Positions 25,017-37,074 of a stretch of 64,000 nucleotides of DNA are shown here, in pieces. Made by a program: the position numbers and the translations under genes. This DNA is from Nyssa sinensis (lineage: Eukaryota > Streptophyta > Magnoliopsida > Cornales > Nyssaceae), in NCBI GenBank assembly GCA_008638375.1, contig CM018033.1, forward strand, positions 12,863,380 through 12,927,379, given 5' to 3'. Below the pieces are notes generated by a model. It had not been told where the DNA came from and did not search any database. It saw only the letters and a list, made by a program, of their open reading frames with translations. Each line of letters begins with the position of its first letter. Within the stretch, counting starts at the first letter, position 1.

Positions 25017-25215
25017 ATCAAAATCATCATCATTCGCTAATTTAAGTTCGTTTTCATCTTTAAGGTTGACAACTGCCATGAAAATTTCTTATTTTTCTTC
25101 CAAAATTTTTTTTTTGGAATCTATTAGTTCCACTAAACTCATACTTTGATAAATTAATTCTAAACTTTCCTTTTATTCCTGTTTTCTTAGGTCCTACTGT
25201 GATACTAACATAGAA
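25017..25215 (-). pseudogene. Family D copy 1, middle internal segment
   Basis: On the minus strand GCAGTTGTCAACCTTAAAGA and the following acidic frame (LKDENELKLANDDD) align with 37535-37600 of family D copy 2. They abut the element A insertion point. This shows that the DNA on both sides of element A was once continuous. Confidence 0.6.
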
Positions 25216-26437
25216 GGGGGCGTTGAATAGGTATGTAAACTTTTTCACTATTTTTTAATCTTCAACCATAACATTAATGATTACTTCAATTGGCTAAGTG
25301 AATTGTAACTCCAATCAATATTCAACTAACCTACAATTCAACTAATTATCTCAAGACATTCAATTAAACAATCAAGTAGTGTTCATCCATACATACCATC
25401 CAACAAAGCCCAATTGATTCACTAGTTCAATTTTAGTATCAATTTCATAATTCAAATCTAAAGCCAACTAGGTGATCATTTAAAAATTCTCTAACATAAT
25501 TCAATTTGCTCAAGTAAGATTTTGAATTATCAATTTCATATTCAATGATCATAATCATAAAAACCTAATTATTAAGTTAGCGGAAGCAAATAAGACAAGA
25601 AAATTAGGAATTGTAATGACAAAGAGAGTAGAAAGTAAAATCCAAGATGATGACGGAGAAACTACCATGGAAAACTATCCACAGTGGAAAATTTTGGAGC
25701 CGGCCATGCTCGAGGAAACATTTCATTATGATCGAGTTTGAAATACATGTAAACAAGATACGGTCTAAGTACGTCACACCATCAACCTTTCTTGAATCCA
25801 CAAGCTCCTCATAGATGGAATATTCATATAATCGATTCTCCTCTCGGTCTTGGAATCCTCCGATCAGGCCACTCCACAATTACGAATCCACACAATCTCA
25901 GTATCTAACAATCTCCCAATGTCGAATCCTCAAGGTTGAACTTCTCTCTCTTCAATGATGAGAACACATGAAATTAGGGCTCTTTGACATGATTTGGATA
26001 TAGTGAATTGATCTAAATCAATGTATGAATTGAGTAAAGAAATGCATAATATACAATTTTGGTTGTTCACTCATAGAGGCTCTTAGATCTATCAAGTACA
26101 AAGCTCTCACAAGTATGAACTCTCTATTACTCTATTCTCTATTCATAAAACAGAAATTTTATGCATTTATATGAATGAGATTGGATCTATAAAAAAGCTT
26201 GAAAACAGAAATTTTTTCATTTTTACGCAGTGCTCATTCAAACAAAAGATGGTTGTTCGAATGAACAATTGATTCATTCAAATGAGTGTGGAACAAACAT
26301 AAAACCAATAAATTTTAGAGGTTGTAGTCTTCGTTTGATTCAGTCCTATCAAACGAATGAGAACGAGCAAAAATGAACTTTTGTTGTTTGTTCGAACGAG
26401 CCATTAGTTCGTTCGAATGAGCAACAAAGAGTTGCTC
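25216..26437. other. Unassigned repeat-like block
   Basis: Interrupts family D copy 1. On the minus strand CCTATTCAACGCCCCCTTCT near 25210-25235 resembles a motif often seen near copia element junctions, but no LTR pair is identified. The stretch at 26225-26425 is rich in the palindrome TTCGAA in the context GTTCGAACGA. No gene is recognised. Confidence 0.4.
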
Positions 26438-28263
26438 TGTCACGCCCCGGGCCCCAAAGACCCGTGGGTGACCCTGTAAATCAATGTCAAACTAAATAAA
26501 TAAAAAATAATAATAAAAGATCAAATAGAAGTTGTGAATTTAATTACATCCAAAAAATAAACATAAAAGTCTCAAAAGAGATGTCCTTCTAATCCATATT
26601 AGTAAGGTGCCAACTCTTTGCCGTTACTTGCATCTGGTAGGAGTCAAAACAACAACCCCAATAGAGATTTTTAAAATAGGGAAAGTTAAGGCAGTGCAAA
26701 GTGTAGGCATGTGAGATGTGAAGTATCAACACAATGTTCAACCAGTATGCATATATATCAATATGTTATTCATCATGTCTTCCAACAATGTAAACCGTCA
26801 ACCCAACCACAAGAAGAACATAACAACATGTAAATGGGATGATCACTATACACTCACACTTAAATGCATGCCAAAGAATTTATCATTTAAGCTTCACAGT
26901 TATTCCTCTCACTTAAATATAATCACTTTCTCAAATCACATAATGGCCCCCAAAAAAATCTAGTACTTCACGAGCTACTAACCTGTTGGCTATGTACTAC
27001 CACCAACGCGAGGGTTACGGTTCACAACTGAAGGTAGACACATTCCCATCATAAAATATTACTGATCTTTAATGTGACCTCATAATATGCCTACTCTTCT
27101 TTATCCCTCAACTTGTTCTAAGGATCAATTATCCATATTCCCGTTTTTCATTTTCATTTTCACATCTCGTCTTTTATCAATGTTTTTCACTTCATTTACA
27201 AACATGTCCAAGGTTCATATCATTTCATCATTTCATTATTCATTAAAAGAAGCACAATAATGCCAACACAACTTCATAACCTTCAACAATCTAATCATTT
27301 AACCTAAACATAGGAAATGCATACATCTATGGCATTCAACAATTACCTCATCATTTATCACAAAGATATATCAATACTAGTGAAGCAAGATATTCTACAT
27401 TTCATTATAATCAAAGACATGAGCAATATAGCAAAATATGACATTGTAAAGAAAATTTCAAGATGAGTAAAATGCATTATGCTTCACATGGAAAACACCC
27501 AACCTTCAACCTAGGTTAGAATCCCTACCTCCAAACAAGTGTGGATTTGTGTGTAAAGAGGGAGATTTCAAGATCTTGGTTTCAATCCTTGCCCAAAAAC
27601 CCTAAGAAAGACTTTACACCGTTTATTTTACTCAACCAAGCTAGATTTACAAGGAAATGCAAGAAATTTGAAAGGAAAATGGAAAGCCCCAAATTTTACC
27701 TTTTGTTCTAGAAGAAATCTTTGAAATCCCAACTTTCAATCGATGAGAAATCTTCTTAAGCTTGGATCTTTTCACTAGAAGGTATATGTGTATCTTAAGA
27801 TTCCATAAATCTATCAATCTCCAAGAACCCTAATTTTTCTCCCTTGGCTTGAGAGAGTTTAGAGAATAAGAGAAATGAGATTTGGGAAAAGTTATTTTTC
27901 AACCCACAACTTAAAAGTGTTCTGTCGGATGCTTGTTCGAACGAACAAGGCCTTCGTTCGAACAAGTGTCCTTTGTTCGAACGAGTTTCAAACGAATATC
28001 AAACGATGGTCACAACTAACTTTCGAGTGCTCGTTTAAACGAGCAAACCTTTCGTTCAAACGAAGCCCATGTTTTTTTTTTTCTGATTTCTACAATTCAA
28101 ATTCACATTTTCAATTTATTCCACGTATATCCTCACACTCCATATTATGTTGTTTAAATTCTTTCCATCTCATTATTATGTCTGTGAGGTTTATTATCTT
28201 GTAAAACTAACATTATCCATTATTTATTTTTTTATTTATTTTTCAATTTTACGAAACATTACA
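26438..28263 (-). repeat. Element H: gypsy 3' LTR
   Basis: On the minus strand it starts TGTAATGTTTCG (28263) and ends GGGGCGTGACA (26438), a common form for plant chromovirus LTRs. A purine tract and degenerate integrase sequence lie on its 3' side, so this is the 3' LTR of a minus-strand element rather than a solo LTR. The partner LTR was not found. It contains a cluster of GTTCGAACGA-type palindromes (27925-28065). Confidence 0.75.
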
Positions 28264-28660
28264 ACCTTCCCTCCTTAAAGAAATATCTTCCTTAAAATTT
28301 AGATAATAGCTCCACACAAAAGAAAAGTTCCATACATTCAGTGCTACTCCGTCCTCACATTCTATATGGTTCCCACAACACCATGATAGTTTGCTTCTCA
28401 TAAGAAGCATCACTCCCAATGTTTAACTCGGTCAAATCCAAACCCTATGAAAAATTTGCCTCATTTCTGTTTAGTGCAACACGTGAAACACATCATCAAC
28501 TTTCGATAACTATATGGTGACATATATCGATAAGTGACTTTTCTACTCTTTTACTCCTCTTAAGGATTTCTAGTGGTCCAATACACCTTGACCTTACATT
28601 CGTTAGTCTGTGAATGGAACACTACACTAAACCATCACTCTACTCTCGAGGTATCATGAG
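28264..28660 (-). pseudogene. Element H pol 3' end (integrase tail remnant) and polypurine tract
   Basis: On the minus strand CTTTAAGGAGGGAAGGT abuts the LTR as the polypurine tract. Upstream, broken frames read VDDVFHVLH (compare the conserved NVHDVFHVSMLRK of gypsy integrase tails) and then SDASYEKQTI...LWEPY, matching the order of segments ahead of a chromodomain. Stops and frameshifts are frequent. Confidence 0.6.
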
Positions 28661-30559
28661 AATTCTTATCAAAATCGTATCACAAATAATGGTCGCTCGT
28701 AGAGATGATTAATATCAATACTCTAAATGGAAGAACAATCTTCCAAATATATGTGTGTGTGTGTGTGTATAGTCACAAACACAAACTAAGTTAGTCGTCT
28801 AACTAAGAAGGAATTAAACAACTTCCCTAGACCCATCTACAACGTCCAAAAATGATGTCACACCATTGCTATGCCTTAGCCACCTATTGTAATTCTCATG
28901 GCTCATCACTCGCTCTCTAGTTTAATAACCAATTAGTGGGTAAAACAACCCTACATACCTTAATCACTCAGTTATTATGTTCAGACAAGTAAATATCGAT
29001 TTACAAGATTTATTACATCGACTTTTGTACTCTATTTTTGTCAATACAGCCTACAAAATTTGTGACACACTATCAAGTTACTCAGGTTAACTTCTAGTTA
29101 AGAATGGTGGAATCTTAAATGCAACATCTTTGTGATATGTTTATGAAACAATGAAATCAATAAAAAATAGGTCTAGCAACCTTCAAGTTCTCGTTGAGAT
29201 ATACGTCATATTTTCACTATTACTTTTAACGATCCATACTCACAATTAATGACACAATTTAATTTCCCACAAACTCTTTATTGCTCACATTGGTCACAAG
29301 GTAACATAAATAATCTTCATGAGGTGTTATAACACACAAGGCATCTCGGTCTAAACCCAAGAGTCGTAAGAAGTGATGCGATAGTAGGTTTAGCCCCTAA
29401 CTTCGATGAAACAAATAAAAACACTAGTAGATTCATCTCATATACTAGAAATTCATCCTCTTAAGGTGTATCACACATGTCAATAATCCTCAGCATTCAC
29501 TAATCGTTTAGTAGCAACGTCAACCGATTCTAACAATAGTAGATCCCAATTACGTCTCCTAACTTTGCCTAAATTCTCATAACATTCATTCTAAAGGAAT
29601 TAACAAATACCATGTTCCATAATGCAAAGTTTCTTAAGGGTTCACATTAGATAGCCAAAATCATATTTCTCGAACACAATTCACATTAATACTCCCACAA
29701 GTTTTACATTGTAATGATCCACACTCTTTGCGTGTTTTTCCCAATTAAGTAAACTATAATGTCACCAATGAACAACCCTTTTTTCACTTCACACATCTAA
29801 TACTCATGGAATCAAACACTAATCAATGATCATTTACCTAGGCCTTCGCAAGGCTATTAAACCTCCTTTATGTATAACTATACTTCCAATCGGTTCTACT
29901 TGGCTAATCCCTGTCCAAGTCAAAACACACAGACACACATTAAATCTAGTAGGTAGAGAGTGGGCTTCAAGGTTCTCAGCTCCTAAGTTACTGGGTGATG
30001 GGCACGCAACCATCACTTGTAACATCAGACCTGTCACCAATTCGACACTCACTATCCCTCACCAAACACTACAATATTTTCCAATACTAGGTACGACTTT
30101 AGCATACTTCGGATGCCAAGTGGCATAGACACAATCTCATTCTCACTGTCAATCACATTTCATTTCATGTGGAAACTAGCAATTACAACCAAACTTTTAT
30201 TAACTCTCACAATTACTTTCTTCCAATCAAAAAAGTTCACGCGGCCTCAACAATTTAAACTTAGTTACTATAAGAGAAATTTCCATTCCCTCTAACCCAA
30301 ACCAAACTACTACCAATCCTGGCCATATCACTCGTTATTCAACTATCTTCCCAATTATTTAGTCAAAGGCTTTTAATCTTTTTCACTCTCATGTGATACC
30401 ACCCAAAATGACTACCACCACAAACAACATAAAACTAAAACTTTACTTTCAACTCACAAGTGCATTTATAAACAACATGACATGTCACTCGAAGCTTAAG
30501 ACTAATGTAATGATTACATTGAAAACATGTTTTGTCAAAAACTGGATTAACCATTACAA
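28661..30559. other. Decayed repeat DNA, no gene recognised
   Basis: Probably the remainder of element H and its junction with family D copy 1. Frames of about 100 codons (29826-30128) have no recognisable motif. A (TG)n/(GTGT) tract occurs at about 28752-28769. No second H LTR or tRNA-Met primer site was found. Confidence 0.4.
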
Positions 30560-31479
30560 CAATGGAGCCCATGGTCCTAACACTTCCTTCATCACAATAG
30601 GGGTTTCAATTAATTTCTCTTCTTTATCCTACACATCAATTTCTTCTACAACATCAATAGAAATATATTCAACTCTATTTTCTTTTTTAACTCTTTGTGA
30701 TCGTCTTCAAGGCAACGAAGAATTTGATCTTCACTTTCTATGAGAAGACAGTCATCTATAAGGATGTCCATATCTTTCAACGATGTAATATTTGCAACCT
30801 TAATAGTTTAAGTTACCTTAACAATTTTAGATTTTTCTTATATTTTTCCTTTTATAATTTTTCATGTTGGCCTGTATTTATCTTCTAAAATTAGCAAATT
30901 ATTTCTTGGCAATAATCTATCCATTAATAGTCTCATCATTCTTGGCCAAGGAACGAATGCACTTTTTATGTTGTAGTTGTTTTCGCCTCTATAAATCAAA
31001 CCACCACTTTTTTCACGAATCTAATAAGTTAATCCTTTGTCCAAAAATATTTTTTTCCTTATGAAAGTCTCATATCATAAAGACAATAATCTAAATTATA
31101 TACCTAATAGTGAAAGTTTTCAAAATAAAAATTACCAAAGTCGAGAAGTTTTTCGTAATTGTGAATAACTTTTCAAATAGAAACATGTCCACGAACAGAC
31201 TGACTGCGAGCTCCATTGCCAATGCAATATTTATTATTTTCACGATTCTCTTGTATACGAGACTCCAAATGAGTAACGAATGGTCTCCTACGAACATTGT
31301 AGATTGGAAAAAAATTTCATCAACACAAATTAACATGTAACCAAGTGAATCCTCGCTGTTATACTAGATAATGCAAAAGGAAATGTGAAGGAGAATCGAA
31401 CACTTCGAATTTCCTTAAGTAACATGAGGACTCCTCACCCAACAAGAGAAAATAAATTCTCTAAAATTTGTAATTAAAT
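30560..31479 (-). pseudogene. Family D copy 1, 5' internal segment
   Basis: The minus-strand frame at about 30680-30790 (DMDILIDDCLLIESEDQI, then EDDHKE) aligns well with 37225-37310 of copy 2 (NIFVEDTLIIEDADQV, then ENDHK). 31091-31336 also holds an open minus-strand frame of 81 codons near the expected start of the internal region. The protein is acidic and unrecognised. Confidence 0.55.
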
Positions 31480-31560
31480 ATTATTGATAAAAAAACTTAA
31501 CCATAGAGACATATTTCATCATATTTATAGAGTTATAATACTACTATTTTGACTATTAAA
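31480..31560 (-). repeat. Family D copy 1, 5' LTR remnant
   Basis: ATTATTGATAAAAAAACTTA through CTACTATTTTGACTA matches the 3' LTR at about 4530-4610 and copy 2 (37140-37200) on the appropriate strands. The remainder of the LTR is missing. Confidence 0.55.
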
Positions 31561-31889
31561 TTCTTGTGTTTTATATTTTTTGAAAAACAAATCTCATGTT
31601 TTACTATCTGTGTGGAGAAAAGATAATGTTTAAATGACATTGAAATTTTACAGAAGATAATTTTTTAATTTATTCTTATTGATAATGTAATATTCATAGT
31701 TATAAATATTAATTTGAACAACTTTGATTTTAGGCCTAATTTTTGTAATGCATTCAATCACAAAAATCAAAACAATAACAATAAACCAAGCGCAAGTGAT
31801 ACAAGATTTTAAGTGAAGATTTTCTTATAGGAAATAAAAACATATTGTTTTCGAATCCAATACAAGCATATAAAGATCTAAACCTAAAA

Positions 31890-32070
31890 AACTAACCTAA
31901 CTCGCTCTAGAGTTTTGTCACTGGTCTTCTCACCAGTTTGTCCAATTTTCTCCTTGAGCTGTCCAATTGCAGTTTTCAACGAGCAATCAACATCACACGC
32001 CTCCATAGTCACGATAATAGATCCACCCTCTCTTGAGTGTGCAACTCCGTGCATGTACGAACTTCTTCTT
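31890..32070 (-). other. Possible orphan exon
   Basis: A minus-strand open frame of about 57 codons reads SYMHGVAHSREGGSIIVTM, then EACDVDCSLKTAIGQLKEK, then IGQTGEKTSDKTLERV. It ends at a donor-like GTTAGT. Composition and the amphipathic Lys/Glu segment look protein-coding in an otherwise AT-rich repeat zone. I do not recognise the protein. It could be a stranded exon of a decayed host gene or a remnant of a mobile element. Confidence 0.35.
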
Positions 32071-32283
32071 ATTGGTCACCCACTAACATAGGAAATTTCT
32101 TTGTGTCATTTTAAGATCCTAAAAAATCAACGAGCCTGTCTTGTTACTTTTAAGAATGATTTTTAAATATATGAAATGCAAAACATTCAAACACTTAACA
32201 TATGATGTGAATAAAATTCATAAAATGCAAGAAAACTCTTAAAATATAATTTGAATGCAAAGCTCAACAAGAGAAGCATCAAT

Positions 32284-32286
<3 letters not shown>

Positions 32287-32327
<41 letters not shown>
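32287..32327. repeat. (AT)20 microsatellite
   Basis: An uninterrupted AT run of about 41 bp. Confidence 0.95.
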
Positions 32328-32329
<2 letters not shown>

Positions 32330-34255
32330 CTGCCTTATAGGTTTTACCCTACCAAAACGTTGAACTCATAAACTAAGTTGAAAATAAGTTTCTCATTAAA
32401 CTCTACACAAAATAGTGTTTAGTGTAATTGTGAAAAAATAACAATTTTTTGAAATGCACCATTGAAGTATAAATGTCACAATATATAATATTTTGATACC
32501 ATAACAATACTTAAAAATAGCTTTAACATTAAAAAAAAAAAAAAAAAGCCATTTTGATACTCACAAAAGTAGAAATAAGGGTGACCTTTGTTTCTCCCTT
32601 TAGAATCTGGGTTAATTTGAGTTCATTTTTTAGATAAGTACTTAATTGTTAAGGACCACATGCATATTTGTTTCGAATTGAAGGATTATTTTTTTGAAGT
32701 TAGATCTATTTTGATGAAGTATCACTTTTATTTTTTTTCAAAATAAAAGAGAATACTTTTATATATATGATTTATTCATTTATCCAATTCACAATCACCT
32801 TTTTTTCAAACAAATATCCGCCCAATGCACCTTCCAAATTTCCAAACCCACGATTAAAGATGCTTTCGGCAGGTGGTGGCCGCTTGAACAAATGCAACTT
32901 CAGGTTGTTCTCGACTGGGATAAGATCTATATTTTTGTGGCTGCTCATGTGACGGTGTTGTTGGGGTTATCACTTTTTTCGGTCAGCCCTAGTTGAACTG
33001 ACGCGTTGCTGAAATTGTTAATTGCACTTTAATATTATAAAGTTTTGTTCCGATTTTAAGTAAGACTCTTTATTATTAATTATAACAATTCAGTTTTTCA
33101 ATTTTTTATTTCATTTCAATTGAAATCAATTTCAACCTAGTCGTTCAAATGGATTTGGAGCCTCAAGCACTATACAATGTATTTCATTTTAATATCAGTT
33201 TTTCAATTTTTTATTTCATTTCAATTGAAATCAATTTCAAACAATCGTTCAAATGGATTTGGAGCCTTAAGCACTATACAATGTATTTCATTTTAACGGT
33301 AGACATTTACACATTAAAAATTATAAAATTTTATTTAAAATTCATATAAGATTATAAAGTCTTATTTTACATATATGTATACAATTATAAAGTACTCTTT
33401 TGAAAACTATAGTACACTAGAATTTGGTTGAGGCTATCGATTTTACTAATTCTAGAAGGCAGACTAATTGTATCTCCAAATGGATTTGGAGCCTCAAGCA
33501 CATCAAGTACTGTTGAATCGGGAGGATGCTTGTAAGTTGTATATAGGGAACTGTAGTATCAGCATACATTAATGTTGAGAGATTGTGGGTGGGTGAGGTT
33601 TAAACATGGCAGCTATGGCAAAGCCGTAATAGTTCTTTCTTTTACTCCATTTTTCTTAAAATTAGATTTATAGAGTTTGCAAAGATCAAAACATAAAGCA
33701 GTGAGACAATAAAATTTTATTATTTCATAGCTAGTGAAATTTTAATCATTGTATTTTAAAAATACTATTTTTTTGACAATTTTTCATTACTTTAAGAGAC
33801 TCTTTAAGCATTCAAAATGTGGCCCAAAATCTAAATAAAACTTATAATAATTGAGAATTTTCTTAATTTTTTTGAAATATTAAAATTTTGTTGTTTTTCA
33901 AAATAGTTAATTTTACTATTTTACAGCTTATTGAAATTTTACTATTTTTTTTGTAACAATCTTTTTCTTCAAAATTTTTTATGCAATATAGATCTTATTT
34001 GATAGATCTTGATTTTTAGAATCCAATTATATAAAATTTATTAAAAATAAATTTATAAGTTATAAGTTATCAAATTTTAAAATTTGAAGAATTTTTTTTA
34101 AACACTCCATGATTTCATAGACAGTTAGTTACTGGACATGAATACTTATACATTGAGGGGTATTTTAATAAAAAAAATTAGCAGATCTCTTAATAATTTT
34201 ATGAGTTAATTTGTGGAAGGTCCCTCAAACATGAATATTTTATACATTGAGAGGT
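32328..34255. other. AT-rich spacer
   Basis: Apart from the tandem duplication at 33091-33296, no gene is visible. The short plus-strand frame at 32767-32952 is not recognised. Around 34135-34256 the sequence begins a roughly 100-bp tandem duplication of host DNA, whose second unit is cut by the copia remnant C. Confidence 0.5.
33091..33296. repeat. 105-bp tandem duplication
   Basis: Two near-identical units begin CAGTTTTTCAATTTTTTATT and end TGTATTTCATTTTAA. A third partial match (AAATGGATTTGGAGCCTCAA) lies at about 33478-33500. Confidence 0.9.
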
Positions 34256-34260
34256 ATTTT

Positions 34261-34562
34261 TGTAAAAGAGAAGGTGGATGTATATATGTTGTATATTACA
34301 ATGGTGAAAGGGAGCTCTTTATATAGGAGAGCCGAGGAGTTATACAAGGTAACTAGAATGTTATGTAAGGTAAAGACAAGAAAATGGTGAAAGAGAGCTC
34401 TTTATATAGGAAAGCTGAAGAGTTATACAAGGTAACTAGAATGTTATGTAAGGTAAAGACAAGAAAGGAAGGAGGAATATGCTGAGATTATACCCTAACA
34501 TATATCTTATACATTAACCCTAATTATAAACCATTGTTATGGTCTGTAGTGTTAATCTAACA
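34261..34562 (-). repeat. Element C 3' LTR with internal duplication
   Basis: On the minus strand it starts TGTTAGATTAACAC and ends CTTTTACA. An 83-bp segment starting ATGGTGAAAG is tandemly duplicated (34301-34383 and 34384-34466). On the minus strand a G-run polypurine tract (GACGGGGGA) precedes it. Confidence 0.9.
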
Positions 34563-34575
34563 TCCCCCGTCAAAC

Positions 34576-35157
34576 TCAAGATGGTAGAACAGAAATTAAC
34601 TTGAGTTTAGAAACTAAATCTTGACGACGCCCAAGAGGATGAGCTTTGGTGAAAATATTAGCGACTTGATCAGCGGAGGAGATCGGAAGAAGATGAACAG
34701 TGCCACAGAGAATATGTTGCCGAATAAAGTGACAATCAATCTCGATATGCTTGGTACGCTCATGAAAGACATCATTTTGAGCAATTTGGATAGCACTCTT
34801 ATTGTCACGATGAAGAGTGGTAGCAGAGGTGTGAGGCACATCCATGTTTGTAAGTAACCAACGAAGCTAAAGAAGCTCTTGGGTGGCATTTGCAAGAGCA
34901 CGATATTTCGCTTCAGTGCTTGATCTGGCAATGACAGTTTGCTTCTTACTACGCCAGGAGATGAGAGAAGAACCAAGAAAGAAACAAAAACCAGTGGGAT
35001 CCCCTACCCAATCAGCATCAGAGTAGACACGTAAATCGAGGAAGGATGAATGAGCAAAAAAGTGAAGGCCATGAAACATCGTGCCCTTAACATAGCAAAG
35101 AATACAAAGGATGGCTACATAGTGAGTGGAGCAATGAGAAAACAAGAACTGACTCAT
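34576..35157 (-). pseudogene. Element C RT C-terminus and RNaseH
   Basis: One minus-strand frame with a single TAG at 34867-34869, which replaces Trp of the conserved LLWLRWLL segment. It shows copia landmarks in order: VYSDADWVGDP, SWRSKKQTVIARSSTEAKYR, the HRDNKSAIQIAQN block, HERTKHIEIDCHFIR and ADQVANIFTKA. It would have degraded RNA in RNA-DNA hybrids. It ends 13 nt before the 3' LTR. Confidence 0.93.
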
Positions 35158-35179
35158 AATATGAACATCATGAGCAATG

Positions 35180-35301
35180 CTGTTATGTAAGGTAAAGACA
35201 AGAAAGGAAGTAGGAATATGCTGAGATTATACCCTAACCTATATCCTATACATTAACCCTAATTATATACCATTATTATGGTCTATAGTGTTAATCTAAC
35301 A
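35180..35301 (-). repeat. Element C truncated 5' LTR
   Basis: Matches 34447-34562 of the 3' LTR and is directly followed by the duplication ATTTT. The junction with pol sequence at about 35180 marks a deletion breakpoint. Confidence 0.88.
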
Positions 35302-35306
35302 ATTTT

Positions 35307-36529
35307 AGTAAAAAAATTAGGAGATCTCTTAATAATTTTATGAGTTAATTCGGAGATCTCAAACAAACTTAGGGACTTTTTGAATTAAAATGTTTTGGAT
35401 TGGACCTTGTAATAATTAAGTACTTTATGGGAGATGTATTACTCAATTTTTTAATTTTATTTAGGCTTAAACATATAAATAATATTGCTACTTTTTTAAA
35501 CTTTTAATCAAAGGACCCTTTAAATTTTGGGTTTTTAGACATTTTTAATGCTAAATGTCATTTTATCTATGCTAATTCTATAATTTGGCATGTTATAGTA
35601 TAAAATTTTATATTTTTGTAATTCTATCTAATGCTAAAATGTCATTTTTTAACGTAATAACTATTCTTTTATGATAAAGTAGCGTGAATTTCACCTTCAT
35701 TTGACATATACTTGATAAAGTGTCATGGATCTTACTTTTATTTGACAGATGCATATTCTACAAAGATATTATCATTTTTTAACAAATCAAATAATATATT
35801 ATTAGGGCAACATTTTCTATATCAATACTAAATTTTATAATTCACACGTCAAATAATACATGTATTAAAGTTCGTCTTTGGTCTTATGTTAGCAGATATT
35901 TAAAAACATAGCTACCATCAATTTAATGCTCCAGCTGCAGTGGTTAAATGGGTAAATCCATGTGGGCCCTAATAAGATTTGGTGGATATTTCAATTATTT
36001 TCATTTTAGTATCTTTTCTTTTTCTTGATTAGAACTTTGTACGGTTACTGTACCGACACCTAGAGCCAAATATCTGTCTTTTTTCTCTATTCCTTCACTT
36101 TTTCATATTCTTAGTACCAATAAGACCATCTTCAAAAAAACGAGAGCAAAAAAACAAAATGAAATATAGAAGAGGGATTATCTTTGTACAACTAGTATTG
36201 AAATATAATTGATTGGAGCCCAAATAATAAATGAAAAAAAGGAGTTTGGACATATTTTGTCCCAAAAAAATAAGATCTTTAGTGTATGCATCTTATCATC
36301 TACAGTCTATATGTATAGTGTCTACAGTGATTGATCCAGTATGGAGGTCAGGTCCTCTACCAACCATAGATTGTTGAGCTGTAGTGGTCACAAAAGGCCC
36401 AGGGCTATTATGTGAAGATATCAAATTGGTTAGACGTTAAATGATCTGTCTCTTTCTCTAATTTTTTTTTTTTTTGGTTCATTGAATAAAAACAAGACAA
36501 AAAAAAAAAAAAAAAAGAGAGGAAACAAT
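35307..36529. other. AT-rich spacer
   Basis: 35307-35365 continues the host tandem unit broken by element C. The rest has no gene. Poly-T and poly-A runs occur at about 36462-36475 and 36500-36515. Confidence 0.55.
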
Positions 36530-37060
36530 AAACTTTAGAAAAAAAAAATACAAAAAAAGTTTTTAAAATAAATTTTTCAATCCAAAAAATTCATGATAAA
36601 TTTTTTGTATTTAAAGATCCAAAGAATAAAATTTTATTACAAAAAAGTCAAACTGTAAACTTCTATCGTAACACCGTTAAAAAATTATTACTGATTAAAT
36701 TAAAATTACCTTAAAGATATATTTAAAAAAAATATTAAATAGTTGATAAAATAAATTCTTCAATTCAAAAAAATAATAATAACAATTTTTATTTAGCTAA
36801 AAGGCCAAAAAAAAGAAATTTGTATTTCATAAAATGTTATGATTTATTTGGATTGAAGAAATTATTTTACATATTTTTAGTATTTTTTTTAAATGTATCT
36901 TGAAGGTTATTTTAGTCAAATCATTAATATTTTTTAACAGTGTTAAGATAAAAGTTAACAATTAAAATTTTTTGTATTAAATTTTATTTTTCAAATATTT
37001 TAAATAAAAATATATTATGAACTTTTTGAATTGAAAATTTTATTTGAATTAGTAATTTTT
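36530..37060. repeat. Palindromic foldback element, copy 2
   Basis: Inverted arms at about 36535-36790 and 36810-37060 share the same landmark blocks as copy 1 (for example ATCGTAACACCGTTAAAAAA and its complement TTTTTTAACAGTGTTAAGAT). The two copies are diverged but collinear across the whole palindrome. Confidence 0.75.
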
Positions 37061-37074
37061 TATTTGAATTAGTA

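Larger units (their letters stand above)
4470..31560 (-). mobile_element. Degenerate LTR element, family D copy 1, split by nested insertions
   Basis: Pieces at 4470-5091, 25017-about 25215 and about 30560-31560 align in order, on the minus strand, with the compact family D copy at 37075-38150. The 3' LTR is 4470-4818 and a 5' LTR remnant is 31480-31560. The internal body is interrupted by element A at 5091/25017 and by another block at about 25215-30560. The family encodes short acidic, Lys/Glu-rich frames resembling a broken gag or accessory protein. I see no RT, so it looks non-autonomous. The reconstruction rests on eye alignment with copy 2. Confidence 0.65.
34261..35301 (-). mobile_element. 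Element C: copia retrotransposon deletion remnant
   Basis: Bounded by the 5-bp duplication ATTTT (34256-34260 and 35302-35306). The 3' LTR is complete at 34261-34562. The 5' LTR is cut to its first ~120 bp (35180-35301). Between them only the RNaseH end of pol survives, so a deletion removed the rest of the 5' LTR, gag, integrase and most of RT. The insertion lies within the second unit of a host tandem duplication. Confidence 0.9.
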
